In this document: piece by piece, positions 42,528 through 52,178 of the stretch
Layout: every line of letters begins with the position of its first letter
Position numbering within the stretch: position 1 is the first letter of the stretch
From: Candidatus Melainabacteria bacterium
GTDB taxonomy: Bacteria; Cyanobacteriota; Vampirovibrionia; 2-02-FULL-35-15
DNA: 64,000 nt
Direction: 5' to 3'
Assembly (NCBI GenBank): GCA_023250155.1
Contig: JAHFBG010000004.1
Span: 1-64,000 of the forward strand
Notes under the pieces: generated by a model
Database searches by the model: none
What the model was told of the DNA's origin: nothing
The model's input: the letters and a program-made list of their open reading frames with translations, nothing else
Program-made: the position numbers and the translations under genes

Positions 42528-43373
42528 ATGAGTATTGGACTTCAAGCGTTGCAAGAAAATACAAAAAAAACTATAAAGCGATCTTCATTCAGTAAGGTAA
42601 ATCTTGGATTATGGGTTAAGGAAAAGCGAGCTGATAATTATCATGATATTGAAACGATTTTTTTTGAAAACAAAAATTTATATGATGATATTAAAATTGA
42701 ATTAGTAGAAAATAATACTCTTATTATAAATGTTCTATTTTTGCAGGAAGATTTAAACTACCTAATACCAAAAAGCAAGAACTCTATTTATCTTGCAGCC
42801 TGTTTGTTTTTTAAAAAAGTTCAAAAATCATACATATGCAACATTGAGGTAAATAAAAATATACCTATTGAAGCTGGCTTAGGTGGTGGTAGCTCTAATG
42901 CTGCTTGTGTATTAAAAGGTTTAAATGAACTCTTTAAATCTCCGCTTACAAATAATGAATTATTAGATTTAGCTCTTGAAATTGGATCGGATGTTCCATT
43001 TTTTATTTTAGGTGAAACATGTTTAGCAACTGGTCGAGGCGAGATTCTGACATCACTTGAAAATAAATTAAATCTTGATATTTGTATTGTGAAATCTAAA
43101 GAGATTTCTATTTCAACCAAATGGGCATATGAACAAATTGATGCAAGGGAATTTCAAGTGGATAGAAAAGAACAAATATCAAATCTTATTCTTGCTATGA
43201 AAGGTGAAAATTACGAATTGTTTTTTGAAAACATGTTCAATGATTTTGAAATAGTTGCTTTTTCTTGTTTCCCAGAATTGATTTTAGAAAGAAAGAAGCT
43301 TTTAGATAAAGGTTATAAGGTGGTGGGACTATGTGGTTCTGGTAGTGCTTTATTTGGAGTTAAATCAAAATAA
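42528..43373 (+). CDS. ispE: 4-diphosphocytidyl-2-C-methyl-D-erythritol kinase
   Basis: This 281-residue GHMP kinase phosphorylates CDP-methylerythritol in the MEP isoprenoid pathway. It has SFSKVNLGLWVKEKR at the N-terminus, the ATP-binding loop IPIEAGLGGGSSNAACVL, the DVPFFILG segment and a C-terminal GLCGSGSALFGV. The N-terminus is about 20 residues longer than usual before the first strand. An in-frame Met inside that extension is not evident, so I keep the first ATG. Confidence 0.94.
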   Translation: MSIGLQALQENTKKTIKRSSFSKVNLGLWVKEKRADNYHDIETIFFENKNLYDDIKIELVENNTLIINVLFLQEDLNYLIPKSKNSIYLAACLFFKKVQKSYICNIEVNKNIPIEAGLGGGSSNAACVLKGLNELFKSPLTNNELLDLALEIGSDVPFFILGETCLATGRGEILTSLENKLNLDICIVKSKEISISTKWAYEQIDAREFQVDRKEQISNLILAMKGENYELFFENMFNDFEIVAFSCFPELILERKKLLDKGYKVVGLCGSGSALFGVKSK

Positions 43374-43492
43374 AGGTGATATTTTCACAAATTTGTAACC
43401 CATAACACTCTCTTAATCTAAAGCTGTCAAAATCTTTATGCATAATCACCTTATATAGGTGTATAGCTTGTGGAATAATATAAATATAAAAA

Positions 43493-44269
43493 ATGTTTCT
43501 TTTAGACACAATTCAGGCCAGAATAACACCAAACGGTACAACAACTGTTAATGGTACAAACTCCCAACAAGGAAATTCTCCTCCTGTAACTGTAACTTCA
43601 CCTACAGAACCCCAAGAAGATAGTGTTAGAACAACAAATTATGGTGCTGCATTATTGCACATATTTCAAACATCTAATGATTCTGCAGAAACTAAACTGC
43701 AATTACTAAATGTATTATTACAAAGTCCAAGAACTGATGGTTTAAGGCAGTTAATGACATTTCTTCTAGTACAAGATGAAATTGAAAAACTTGAGGAAGA
43801 AAGATTAAAAACAGAAAAAGAAGAACGTGAAAAACGTGAAGCCATGGAACTAAACCTTGCTAAGCCTGCATGGGATGTTGCTGGTATGGCTTCTAACTTA
43901 AGTGCATTATTAAATAAAAAAGGCTTATCTCCAGAGCTTAAACGATTTATTGAAAGTTTAGTACAAGACTTACTTATTCATGCTAAGTCTGTTGCTCAGG
44001 AAGAAGCTAGAAGAGGAAGACCAGAGTTAGCACGAAATTTAGCTGATGCTATTCCTGATATTGGTGATGCTCAAAGTATTGCAAATAGTATTTTAAGTGA
44101 TTCTACTCAAGTGGCAAATGCTGTTGTTGCAAGAAGAACAGGAGCAACTCATGAAAGAGAAAATCTTGATGTTGAGCTTGAACACTCTGGTGATCCACAA
44201 CAAGCACATGTTCTAAGACGAAGAAGAGATGAATTAAGTGTAGAGTTAAGAGATATTGGATCGGCGTAA
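43493..44269 (+). CDS. Hypothetical protein with charged coiled coil, 258 residues
   Basis: I do not recognise a family. The N-terminal 55 residues are Thr/Asn/Gln/Pro-rich and look disordered. A highly charged coiled coil lies near 98-120, followed by helical segments to about 205 and a polar C-terminal tail rich in Arg and Glu. No signal peptide or membrane helix is seen. Upstream, CACCT-TATAT-AGGTG (43447-43461) is a short inverted repeat that could be an operator. It stands alone between ispE and a convergent acyltransferase gene. Confidence 0.6.
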   Translation: MFLLDTIQARITPNGTTTVNGTNSQQGNSPPVTVTSPTEPQEDSVRTTNYGAALLHIFQTSNDSAETKLQLLNVLLQSPRTDGLRQLMTFLLVQDEIEKLEEERLKTEKEEREKREAMELNLAKPAWDVAGMASNLSALLNKKGLSPELKRFIESLVQDLLIHAKSVAQEEARRGRPELARNLADAIPDIGDAQSIANSILSDSTQVANAVVARRTGATHERENLDVELEHSGDPQQAHVLRRRRDELSVELRDIGSA

Positions 44270-44273
44270 GGAG

Positions 44274-45077
44274 CTACATACTAGCTTTATCAGATTTCTC
44301 AATATTAGGATTTACAATTAAATCAAGCTTTGGTTTATTTCTATTGGTTTTATTTTCTACAATTTTTGCAGGATTACCAGCTACTTTAGTATTCGGGGGG
44401 ATACTTTCAGTTACAACACTGCCCATCATAACTTCAGCACTTTCACCAATAGTTATAAATGGAGTTATAAAGGAGCCAGCTCCAATTTTGGCATGGTCTC
44501 CAATAGTTACACCTGGTGCAATTACTACTTCTGCCCCAATGCTTACTTTTTTTCCAATAGTTACACCTGGTGTGATTGTAACGAATCCACCGATTGAGGA
44601 TTCTTCACCGATATCAATATAACCAACTAAAATCTTCCCATTCTCTTCAAACAAGTGATTGAAGCACTTTGCTCCCCAACCAATTGAAGCTCCTTTTCTA
44701 AACTTGATCCAACCTCTTAAAATAGGATCTATAGTAACTTCTGGTGCAATAAATACATTTTCTTCTATTTGTACACCAGCCAGCTTAAGTAGGTTTTCTT
44801 TAGCTTGACTCATGGGAAGTAAACTAGCAATTTTAGTTAAGTACCCACGATTTATCATGTGTTCTTTAATTCCAAATTCATAAGTAGAGAAAGTCGCATT
44901 TTTTGTAGCATCTTCATTATCCAAGGTAAACACATAGTAACTTCTTGGATTTTGCCTTTTTTTATTGTTCTTATCCCAGGTTCTAATTTTTTGGTAGTAT
45001 TTTCCTTGTTTATAAAAGCTATCTATAAAATCTCGTGGATTCGATAAGAGTTCTTCAAGCCAGTATTTTGATGTCAT
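44274..45077 (-). CDS. Left-handed beta-helix (hexapeptide) acyltransferase-like protein
   Basis: The 267 residues have an N-terminal region of about 100 residues of unknown type. A parallel beta-helix of isoleucine-rich hexapeptide repeats follows (about 105-245), with typical turns VFIAPEVTI, SIGGFVTITPGVTIG, VVIAPGVTIGD and a final MMGSVVTESIPPNTKVAGNPAKIV. This end motif is typical of O-acetyltransferases and serine/maltose acetyltransferase relatives. The substrate is not known; a sugar or surface glycan is likely. The unusual N-terminal region sets it apart from the simple members. Confidence 0.8.
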   Translation of the reverse strand: MTSKYWLEELLSNPRDFIDSFYKQGKYYQKIRTWDKNNKKRQNPRSYYVFTLDNEDATKNATFSTYEFGIKEHMINRGYLTKIASLLPMSQAKENLLKLAGVQIEENVFIAPEVTIDPILRGWIKFRKGASIGWGAKCFNHLFEENGKILVGYIDIGEESSIGGFVTITPGVTIGKKVSIGAEVVIAPGVTIGDHAKIGAGSFITPFITIGESAEVMMGSVVTESIPPNTKVAGNPAKIVENKTNRNKPKLDLIVNPNIEKSDKASM

Positions 45078-45141
45078 ATGATTTGTTTATTCCCAATCAC
45101 TAGTTAGGTTAAATAAATTGTAAACATTATTGTATTAAAAA

Positions 45142-46485
45142 TCAACTAATTGCTGACTGTGGGTTGTTAGTTGCTTTCTTAATAGGATATTTTTGCCATC
45201 TCTTATGCCATAACATTATTGCTTTAGCCAATAACTTAGAATCATGCCTTACTAAATCTTCTTCTTTTATTAGGTTTCTTGCTACTATTCTAATCCCAAG
45301 CTTTTGTACAATTTCAGCATCAATTTTTACGGGCTCTTGTTCTTTTTCTCTATATTTTTGAAGTAGTCTTTCAGGGTGTCTGTCATTTACAATGACAACA
45401 TCAATCAAATGTGGATCTCCAGAATGTTTTAAAAGGGAAATTATATGATCGCTAACAGTATATCCAGAAGTTTCTCCAGGCTGTGTCATTATGTTGCATA
45501 CATATACTTTGTGAGCACTAGATTGTTTGATGGCATCAGCAATATCTAAGATTAGTAGATTTGGAATAATTGATGTGTATAAACTTCCTGGTCCAAAAAC
45601 TATTAACTCTGCATTTTTAATAGCTTCTATAGCTTCAATTTGAGCAGTAGGTTTTTCAGTTGTATAGATTCTTTTAATTTTACCTTTAGCTAAAGGTATC
45701 TTTGATTCTCCTTCAATGATTCTTCCATCAACAAGCTCAGCATTTATCTTCATAGGTTCAGGCGAAGATGGTAAGACTGTTCCACTACTTCTTAAAATTA
45801 AACTAGCAGCTCTAACAGCTTTTATAAAATCTCCACCCATTACTTCTCTAAGTGCTGTTAGAAACAGATTTCCAAAGCTATGTCCTTCTAAATTTTGGCC
45901 ACTCTTAAATCGATACTTAAATAATTCAGTAATTATTTTATCTTCATCAGCAAGTGCAGCAATGCAATTTCTAATATCACCAGGTGGGATGATTCCAAGC
46001 TCTTCTCGTAATCTTCCAGAACTCCCACCATCATCAGCTACGGTAACAATTGCTGTAATATTTGTAGTGTATTGTTTGAGTCCTGAAAGTAAAGTACTAA
46101 GACCTGTTCCACCACCGATAGTTACTACGTTTGCACCTCGACTTAGTGAATGTAGTTTATCTAATGCATCTAGAACAGATCTGTCTGCTAACTCTGGTGC
46201 AATTGCTTTTACTACTTGTTTATTAGCATTTATAAATGCATAAACTACTAACGTAATGCAAATCAAAATTGATAATGTACCTGAAACGTATGTAGGCATT
46301 ATCTTTGCAGTCTCTTGAAATACAAACCAAGTAAAGTCTCTTAGTCTTGTAACAGGTCTGAGTTCAAAAAGTAGTGCTATGCCAAATAAGCCAAAAACTA
46401 AACCTACTATGATAATAAATATCCATTTCTTTAATCCAGGTAGTAAAAAACGTCTTATATTTAATTCTTTTTTATTATGATTCAC
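45142..46485 (-). CDS. yvcK: YvcK/CofD-like protein with membrane N-terminus
   Basis: This 447-residue member of the gluconeogenesis-factor (YvcK) family binds UDP-sugars and affects cell-wall precursor supply in Bacillus. Two hydrophobic segments (about 18-38 and 62-82) precede the CofD-like core. The core has VVTIGGGTGLSTLLSGLK, VADDGGSSGRLREELG, PPGDIRNCIAALAD and EGHSFGNLFL. The extreme C-terminus (NNPQSAIS) is encoded by bases resembling the AATTGAG repeat family. It lies 26 bp downstream of the RapZ-C-like gene. The membrane anchor is absent in Bacillus YvcK but, as I recall, occurs in some other groups. Confidence 0.9.
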   Translation of the reverse strand: MNHNKKELNIRRFLLPGLKKWIFIIIVGLVFGLFGIALLFELRPVTRLRDFTWFVFQETAKIMPTYVSGTLSILICITLVVYAFINANKQVVKAIAPELADRSVLDALDKLHSLSRGANVVTIGGGTGLSTLLSGLKQYTTNITAIVTVADDGGSSGRLREELGIIPPGDIRNCIAALADEDKIITELFKYRFKSGQNLEGHSFGNLFLTALREVMGGDFIKAVRAASLILRSSGTVLPSSPEPMKINAELVDGRIIEGESKIPLAKGKIKRIYTTEKPTAQIEAIEAIKNAELIVFGPGSLYTSIIPNLLILDIADAIKQSSAHKVYVCNIMTQPGETSGYTVSDHIISLLKHSGDPHLIDVVIVNDRHPERLLQKYREKEQEPVKIDAEIVQKLGIRIVARNLIKEEDLVRHDSKLLAKAIMLWHKRWQKYPIKKATNNPQSAIS

Positions 46486-46500
46486 TTATTCTACTTTCTA

Positions 46501-46521
46501 TACGCTCTACGCTAAACGCTA
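46501..46521. repeat. Short dispersed repeat TAGCGTTTAGCGTAGAGCG-like
   Basis: On the minus strand this reads TAGCGTTTAGCGTAGAGCG plus TA. Nineteen of the 21 bases match the plus-strand segment 53315-53335. It fills almost all of the 26-bp gap between the RapZ-C-like gene and yvcK. Confidence 0.6.
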
Positions 46522-46904
46522 TTATTATAGTTTGTTAGTTCAGTATGGTAAACAGTTAACTTGGTAATATTTGGACTATTGTTGGTAATGTATTGTGCTA
46601 GTTGTTCAACTATATAAGGAGATCTGTGTTGTCCCCCAGTACAACCAATTGCAATTTTAATACTTTCTTTATTTGCTGTTATGTTTGCTTCTATGATATA
46701 CGCAATCCATATCTTTAGTTTTTCTAAGAAGTCAGAAACTTTCAAATCACTATGAAAAAAATCTATTACGTCTTTATCTAAGCCTGTTAAAGGTTTTAAG
46801 TTGTCAACATAGTATGGGTTATTTAAGAATCTTACATCTATAAGATAATTAGTGTTTGGTGGACTATTATATTTAAAACCAAAGGATATAAGCTCAATTA
46901 TCAT
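46512..46904 (-). CDS. Free-standing RapZ C-terminal domain protein
   Basis: The 130 residues cover only the C-terminal domain of RapZ/YvcJ, with LISFGFKYNSPP, IDVRFLNNPYY, TGLDKDV and the hallmark IAIGCTGGQHRSPYIVE. The N-terminal P-loop nucleotidase half of RapZ is absent: only 69 bp separate this start from divergent lepA. In E. coli the C-terminal domain is the part that binds the GlmZ/GlmY RNAs and a sugar-phosphate metabolite. Being next to yvcK, as rapZ is in Gram-positive bacteria, supports a role in amino-sugar or envelope precursor control. Confidence 0.88.
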   Translation of the reverse strand: MIIELISFGFKYNSPPNTNYLIDVRFLNNPYYVDNLKPLTGLDKDVIDFFHSDLKVSDFLEKLKIWIAYIIEANITANKESIKIAIGCTGGQHRSPYIVEQLAQYITNNSPNITKLTVYHTELTNYNNSV

Positions 46905-46973
46905 TTTCTACCATTTACTGTCATATAATAAATAAGATGTGAGAGTTATTTTTAACATCTAACATTATAAAGC

Positions 46974-48779
46974 ATGACTAACCAATCAAACATACGTAAT
47001 TTTTGCATTATTGCTCATATTGACCATGGTAAATCTACCCTTGCAGATAGGCTTTTAGAATTAACTGGAAGTTTTTCAAAAAGAGAGATGAAGGCACAAG
47101 TTCTCGATAATATGGACTTGGAGAGGGAAAGAGGTATTACCATAAAGCTGCAAACAGCTAGAATGAAATATACGGGATCTGATGGGCAAGATTATATCTT
47201 GAACTTAATAGATACTCCTGGGCATGTGGACTTTAATTATGAAGTATCAAGAAGTTTAGCTGCTTGTGAAGGTGCATTGTTAGTTGTAGATGCAAGCCAA
47301 GGTGTTGAAGCACAAACTTTAGCAAATGTATATTTGGCAATGGAAAACAATTTAGAAATTATACCTATCATAAACAAAATTGATTTGCCTGGTGCAGAGC
47401 CAGAGAGAGTAAAGAAAGAAATTGAGGATTTAATAGGGATTGATACTTCTAACTCTATACTAATCAGTGCTAAAACAGGAATAAATGTTGAAAATGTTTT
47501 AGAAGCCATTATAAAATTTATCCCACCGCCAAAACTTACTTTGGAAAAGCCTTTGCGAGGTTTGGTTTTTGATAGTTACTATGAAAGCTATCGTGGAATT
47601 ATTGTGTATTTAAGAATTTTTGATGGTGTTGTAAAAGTAAACGATGAAATTTTGTTTATGGCAAACAATAAAAAATTTCTTGTAAGTGAAGTGGGATATT
47701 TATTGCCAAAGCAGACTTCTGTAAATGAGTTAAAATCTGGTGAAGTTGGATATTTGGCGGCATTTATAAGAGATGCTAGTGCATTAGTAGGAGATACTCT
47801 TACTAATGCAAAGGACCCTGCCAGTGAACCTTTGATTGGATATAGACCTGCTGTTCCAATGGTGTTTTGTGGTTTGTATCCTACAGATGCTGATCAATAC
47901 ACAGAATTAAAAGAAGCATTGGGAAAATTGAAATTAAATGATAGCTCAATTCATTATGAACCTGAAACATCTAATGCCTTAGGTTTTGGATTTAGGTGTG
48001 GTTTTTTAGGATTGCTTCATATGGAAGTAGCACAAGAGAGATTAGAGAGGGAGTATAACTTAACTCTTATCGCTACTGCTCCAAGCGTAGTATATATGGT
48101 GACAAAATCAGGTGGTGAAGTGATTGAAGTTGACAATCCTGCATTTTTACCTGATCCAAATCATAGAGAAAAAATAGAAGAACCATATGTTTTATTGCAT
48201 ATCTTTCTACCAAATGATTTTGTGGGTCCAATAATGGATCTTTGCCAGACAAGAAGAGGTACTTTTAAGGATATGAAATATCTTGATTCAAAAAGAGTGC
48301 AGCTTACATATGAAATCCCTCTCGCTGAAATCATTACAGATTTCTTTGACAGCTTAAAATCCCGTTCAAAAGGATATGCAAGTATGGACTATGACTTGAT
48401 TGGTTATAAGGAATCCAAGCTTGCTAAATTAGATATGTTAATTGGTGGAGATATTGTTGATGCTTTATCTATAATCGTTCATGTGGATAAAGCTCAACAC
48501 TATGGGAGACAATTGACTCAGAAACTTAGAGAAATTATTCCAAGACAAATGTTTGAAGTTCCTATCCAAGCTGCAATAGGAGGAAAAATTGTAGCTCGTG
48601 AAACTATAAGCGCTGTTAGGAAAAACGTTTTAGCAAAGTGTTATGGTGGCGACATTACGAGAAAAAAGAAACTTTTAGAAAAGCAAAAAGAAGGAAAGAA
48701 ACGAATGAAAAATGTGGGCAAGGTAGAAATCCCTCAGGAAGCATTTATGGCAGTGTTGAAATTAGAGAGTGAGAGCTAG
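46974..48779 (+). CDS. lepA: Elongation factor 4 (LepA)
   Basis: This 601-residue translational GTPase has G1 [10 protein letters not shown]2 around [11 protein letters not shown]3 DTPGHVDF, G4 NKIDLP and G5 SAKTG. EF-G-like domains II, III and V follow, and then the LepA-specific C-terminal domain ([20 protein letters not shown]). Length is normal. It starts at ATG 46974 ([19 protein letters not shown]). It is followed by a GT39 gene whose start lies 10 bp after the lepA stop. Confidence 0.97.
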   Translation: MTNQSNIRNFCIIAHIDHGKSTLADRLLELTGSFSKREMKAQVLDNMDLERERGITIKLQTARMKYTGSDGQDYILNLIDTPGHVDFNYEVSRSLAACEGALLVVDASQGVEAQTLANVYLAMENNLEIIPIINKIDLPGAEPERVKKEIEDLIGIDTSNSILISAKTGINVENVLEAIIKFIPPPKLTLEKPLRGLVFDSYYESYRGIIVYLRIFDGVVKVNDEILFMANNKKFLVSEVGYLLPKQTSVNELKSGEVGYLAAFIRDASALVGDTLTNAKDPASEPLIGYRPAVPMVFCGLYPTDADQYTELKEALGKLKLNDSSIHYEPETSNALGFGFRCGFLGLLHMEVAQERLEREYNLTLIATAPSVVYMVTKSGGEVIEVDNPAFLPDPNHREKIEEPYVLLHIFLPNDFVGPIMDLCQTRRGTFKDMKYLDSKRVQLTYEIPLAEIITDFFDSLKSRSKGYASMDYDLIGYKESKLAKLDMLIGGDIVDALSIIVHVDKAQHYGRQLTQKLREIIPRQMFEVPIQAAIGGKIVARETISAVRKNVLAKCYGGDITRKKKLLEKQKEGKKRMKNVGKVEIPQEAFMAVLKLESES

Positions 48780-48789
48780 TTTTTCTATT

Positions 48790-50454
48790 ATGAAATTAAA
48801 TCAAAGATCTAGGGGAGAGTATAACGACAATAAATTTCTAGGAGCACTAATTGTACTTTTTATTTTGTATTTTGTTTTATATTTCTATGGCTTAGGTAGT
48901 ACGGGTCTAACAGATGTAGATGAGCCAAGATATGCTGAAGCTGGCAGAGAAATGCTTGAGTCAGGAAACTGGGTAGTACCATATTTTAACTATGTGGTTC
49001 GTTATGATAAGCCCATATTCTTTTATTGGCTTGAAGCATTGTCTATGAAGGCTTTTGGGGTGAATGAACTTGCGGCAAGGTTACCGTCAGCTATTACAGC
49101 CATTATTTCAGCAGGATTTGTATTTTATTTTGTTAGAGCTTTTTATGGTGTTGTTTGTGGTTTAATGAGTGCTTTAGTCTTGATGTCTTGTTTTGAGTTT
49201 GCTGGTCTAGCAAGATTTTCAGTAACTGATATGACTCTGTCTTGTTTTATAATTTCATCAATAATATCTTTTTTTCTTGGATACAATCAGCTTTCTACAT
49301 CACATAGTTCCTTTGATCAGCAGATAAAAGTTTTTTCAAATTGGTATTTATCGGGGTTTCTATTTTTAGGATTAGCTGTGCTTACCAAAGGTCCTGTAGC
49401 AATACTTTTAGTGGGTATGGTGTTAGTACCATTTTTTTGGTGGATAAGAAAACTAAGTTACTTTTTAAAAAATTATTCATTTTGGATTGGTTTTTGCATT
49501 TTTATTTTTTTAGTAATGCCATGGTATCTAATAGTACATATGGCTACAGAAGGTGACTTCACTGCTACTTTTCTTGGACTGCATAATTTTTCCCGATATA
49601 CTTCTACCGTGTCTGGACACAAAGGATCTTTATTTTATTTTATTCCTGTTGTTTTAATTGGGTTTTTGCCATGGACTTTTTTTCTCCCCGGAATCTTTAT
49701 GTTTCTTTTAAAAAAAGGATTAGGGAGTTTATTGGTTTCAATTAAAGAAGAGATCCCATGGCTTTGTCTATGGTGGTTTTTAGTGGTTTTTCTTTTTTTT
49801 AGTGTTAGTAAAACAAAGCTTTTAACTTATATCTTATCTTTATTCCCAGCACTAAGTATATTGGTAGCTATTTGGTTTGATAGTATATTGGTGAAAGTTA
49901 CTAATAACAAGGGTTTTATGATAGGTCTAGGATTGTTTTTTGTGTTTTGTTTAATTATGGTAGGTGTTTGTTTGTTTGATTTAAGTGCTATCTTGCCGAG
50001 AGAAGTAAAAAGTATAAAACTAGATTTTCAAATTATCTGTTTAATCTTTTTAATGTTTGTAGGAGTTAGTATGGCATGGGCAAGTAGCCATAAAGATGAA
50101 TCTATGTCTATAGTGATTTTGCTGTCTACTTTTTTATTGTTTTATTTTTGTTTGGTGGCTATAGTCATGCCAAAGATAGATAAGCATGCACAAAGCAAGC
50201 TCAGGATATTTGCTAGATCTATTCCACCTGATGTAGAAATCTCTACTTATCAAATCATAAAACCAAGTTTAACGTTTTACTCAAAAAGAAAGATTGAAAA
50301 ATATGATTCGCTAACTAAGATTCAAGAAAAGCTTGATCAACCTGCTAAGTTTGCTTTTGTTACAAAAAAGAAATTGCTTGAAAATGCTAGTCTGAATAAT
50401 GTATATCTATGGGGAAAAGACGATAGGTATGTTTTTTATAAAAACTATAATTAA
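48790..50454 (+). CDS. GT39-like membrane glycosyltransferase (ArnT/PMT family)
   Basis: This protein of about 554 residues with ten or more hydrophobic segments transfers a sugar from a polyprenyl-phosphate donor on the outer face of the inner membrane. The first extracytoplasmic loop has the family signature DVDEPRYAEAGREML and RYDKPIFFYW, including the acidic residues needed for catalysis. LAVLTKGPVA lies near residue 200. The C-terminal soluble part is short. ATG 48790 is chosen over a GTG at 48769 that overlaps lepA. It may modify lipid A or surface glycan; the substrate is undetermined. Confidence 0.87.
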   Translation: MKLNQRSRGEYNDNKFLGALIVLFILYFVLYFYGLGSTGLTDVDEPRYAEAGREMLESGNWVVPYFNYVVRYDKPIFFYWLEALSMKAFGVNELAARLPSAITAIISAGFVFYFVRAFYGVVCGLMSALVLMSCFEFAGLARFSVTDMTLSCFIISSIISFFLGYNQLSTSHSSFDQQIKVFSNWYLSGFLFLGLAVLTKGPVAILLVGMVLVPFFWWIRKLSYFLKNYSFWIGFCIFIFLVMPWYLIVHMATEGDFTATFLGLHNFSRYTSTVSGHKGSLFYFIPVVLIGFLPWTFFLPGIFMFLLKKGLGSLLVSIKEEIPWLCLWWFLVVFLFFSVSKTKLLTYILSLFPALSILVAIWFDSILVKVTNNKGFMIGLGLFFVFCLIMVGVCLFDLSAILPREVKSIKLDFQIICLIFLMFVGVSMAWASSHKDESMSIVILLSTFLLFYFCLVAIVMPKIDKHAQSKLRIFARSIPPDVEISTYQIIKPSLTFYSKRKIEKYDSLTKIQEKLDQPAKFAFVTKKKLLENASLNNVYLWGKDDRYVFYKNYN

Positions 50455-50456
50455 CA

Positions 50457-51299
50457 TTATCTTCTAGAGGCTAAAGCTTTTTGAGCTATTTCTCTTACAT
50501 CTGGGTCCTGATCTTGAGTAAGGTTAACTAGGATTTGAATAGGTGTATTTCGATGCTGTGCAACAGCATATCTTACTGAGGAATCTTCATCACCAGCAAG
50601 AGCTATTAGTGCTTGAGCAAGTGTATTTTGATTTTCTGCAACAGCACATCTTACTGAGACTTCTTGATCTCCAGCAAGACTTGTTAATGCTTGAGTAGGT
50701 GTGTTTCCATGTTCTGCAAACGCTAATTTTATTCCTAGATTGCTTTTAGGCAGTGCTTGAGACATTGTAGATATTGAGTTTAGGGATAATCTGTTTGTGT
50801 TTGCAAGTAAAAAATTGAATAATACTTTATGATTATCTTCTTTATAGTTCAATGCATTTGATTGTATGAGGCTAATAGTACAATTTAACTTTATTTCAAT
50901 ATTTTGTTCATTATTTATCCGATTAACAATGCCTTCACTAGTTTCATTAATTGCTGCGTCAACTCTATGATTAATCTCTTCGTCATTAATACGTACTTTT
51001 TCATCATTCATCTTAGTAAAAAAAGTAGCAAGGTGACTGGTTGGGCAATTGTTCATAAATATTTTTAATTGTTCTAAAGCCTTATTTCTAGTAGTAAACA
51101 TATTGGATCCAAGATTTTGAACTAACTTTTTAAGTTGGTCTTCTGTCAGTTGTGGATGAGGGTCATTGTTTGGTACAAGATATTTATGATGTGGTCTTAC
51201 AGGATGTCCTTGCACTTGACTTGTAATAGTTGTAGAGCTTAACCCAATAGCTGCTCCTAAAATACTTGCACCTATAAATTTTGGAATGCTTAAACTCAT
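50457..51299 (-). CDS. Secreted LRV/HEAT-like repeat protein
   Basis: About 280 residues from ATG 51299. The N-terminus is a signal peptide (FIGASILGAAIGLSSTTITS). A central part of about 150 residues is unrecognised. The C-terminal 85 residues hold about three 24-residue units of the type LAGDEDSSVRYAVAQHRNTP, matching leucine-rich-variant/HEAT-like repeats, which usually bind proteins. The N-terminal PVRPHHKYLVPNNDPH segment is His/Pro-rich. Longer starts (51329, or up to 51491) would run into the divergent PHP gene, so the shorter start is preferred. Location outside the cytoplasm is inferred. Confidence 0.68.
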   Translation of the reverse strand: MSLSIPKFIGASILGAAIGLSSTTITSQVQGHPVRPHHKYLVPNNDPHPQLTEDQLKKLVQNLGSNMFTTRNKALEQLKIFMNNCPTSHLATFFTKMNDEKVRINDEEINHRVDAAINETSEGIVNRINNEQNIEIKLNCTISLIQSNALNYKEDNHKVLFNFLLANTNRLSLNSISTMSQALPKSNLGIKLAFAEHGNTPTQALTSLAGDQEVSVRCAVAENQNTLAQALIALAGDEDSSVRYAVAQHRNTPIQILVNLTQDQDPDVREIAQKALASRR

Positions 51300-51388
51300 A
51301 ATTTTATCGATTGCAAAGAATATTAGCATAAAGCGAATGTTTGCAAAATATGTATTATTAAAGCGATTTAATCTTGAGGAAGATCTAG

Positions 51389-51394
51389 TATAAT
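51389..51394 (+). promoter_or_regulatory. -10 box ending 6 nt before the PHP phosphatase start
   Basis: TATAAT, GTTTTA, then ATG 51401. The ATG begins directly with the catalytic PHP motif (FSDYHNHPQG), so the start is not in doubt. There is no space for a leader or Shine-Dalgarno site. It is the clearest example of the leaderless pattern in the window. Confidence 0.7.
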
Positions 51395-51400
51395 GTTTTA

Positions 51401-52171
51401 ATGCTATTTTCTGACTATCATAATCATCCACAAGGACATAGAGATTTACCCTATACGCAGGAAGTTTTAGAACCATGGGCTGAGTATGCACGTAAAGCTA
51501 ATTTAAAAGATGTGGCTCTTACTGATCATGGGAGATATCATCCTGGTATTAATTTAGATGAGTTTTTTAAGTTTAGAGATAGTGTAAAGGATGTAAACTT
51601 CAAAATCGGTATTGAAATTGACAATGATCCAGAAACCTCGGTAATTGACTATAAGTGGATTGAGAAAAACTATGACAAGTTAGATTTTGTTTTAGGCTCT
51701 GTACATTTTATTGATGATTGGGCTTTTGATTATGCTCAGTACAAAGATGAGTTTGATAAGTGGGATATCGATAAGCTTTATACAAAATACTTTGATGAAA
51801 TAAAAAAGCTTATTAACAAAGGAGTTATAGATGGACTTGCACATTTAGATTTAATAAAAATATTTGGACATAGACCAAAAAATGAAATAATGTCATTTGT
51901 AAAAGATATTTTAAAGCTAATCAAAGAAAAAAACTTAACGGTTGAAATGAGTACGGCAGGCTGGAGGAAGCCTGTCAATGAGCTGTATCCACAAGATGAA
52001 ATAGTAAAAGCTATTAAAAAACTTAATATACCAATAACTACAGCCTCAGATGCTCATACAGCAAAGGATTTAGGCCATTCTTATGATAGGCTGTCTGAGA
52101 TCTTAAAAAAATATGGATTTACTCAAGTAGCAGTATTTGAAAATCATAAGATGAGATTGGTGTCTATATAA
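51401..52171 (+). CDS. PHP-domain phosphatase, histidinol-phosphatase (HisK/HisJ) type
   Basis: This 256-residue PHP-domain metal-dependent phosphoesterase has the N-terminal metal motif SDYHNHPQGH. ALTDHGRY, GIEIDNDPE, a VLGSVHF motif, AHLDLIK, and a C-terminal TTASDAHTAKDLG follow. The arrangement matches histidinol phosphatases of the HisK class, which act in histidine synthesis, but no his gene is nearby and other phosphoesters are possible. An element A hairpin begins 8 nt after its stop codon. Confidence 0.85.
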   Translation: MLFSDYHNHPQGHRDLPYTQEVLEPWAEYARKANLKDVALTDHGRYHPGINLDEFFKFRDSVKDVNFKIGIEIDNDPETSVIDYKWIEKNYDKLDFVLGSVHFIDDWAFDYAQYKDEFDKWDIDKLYTKYFDEIKKLINKGVIDGLAHLDLIKIFGHRPKNEIMSFVKDILKLIKEKNLTVEMSTAGWRKPVNELYPQDEIVKAIKKLNIPITTASDAHTAKDLGHSYDRLSEILKKYGFTQVAVFENHKMRLVSI

Positions 52172-52178
52172 TGATTTC

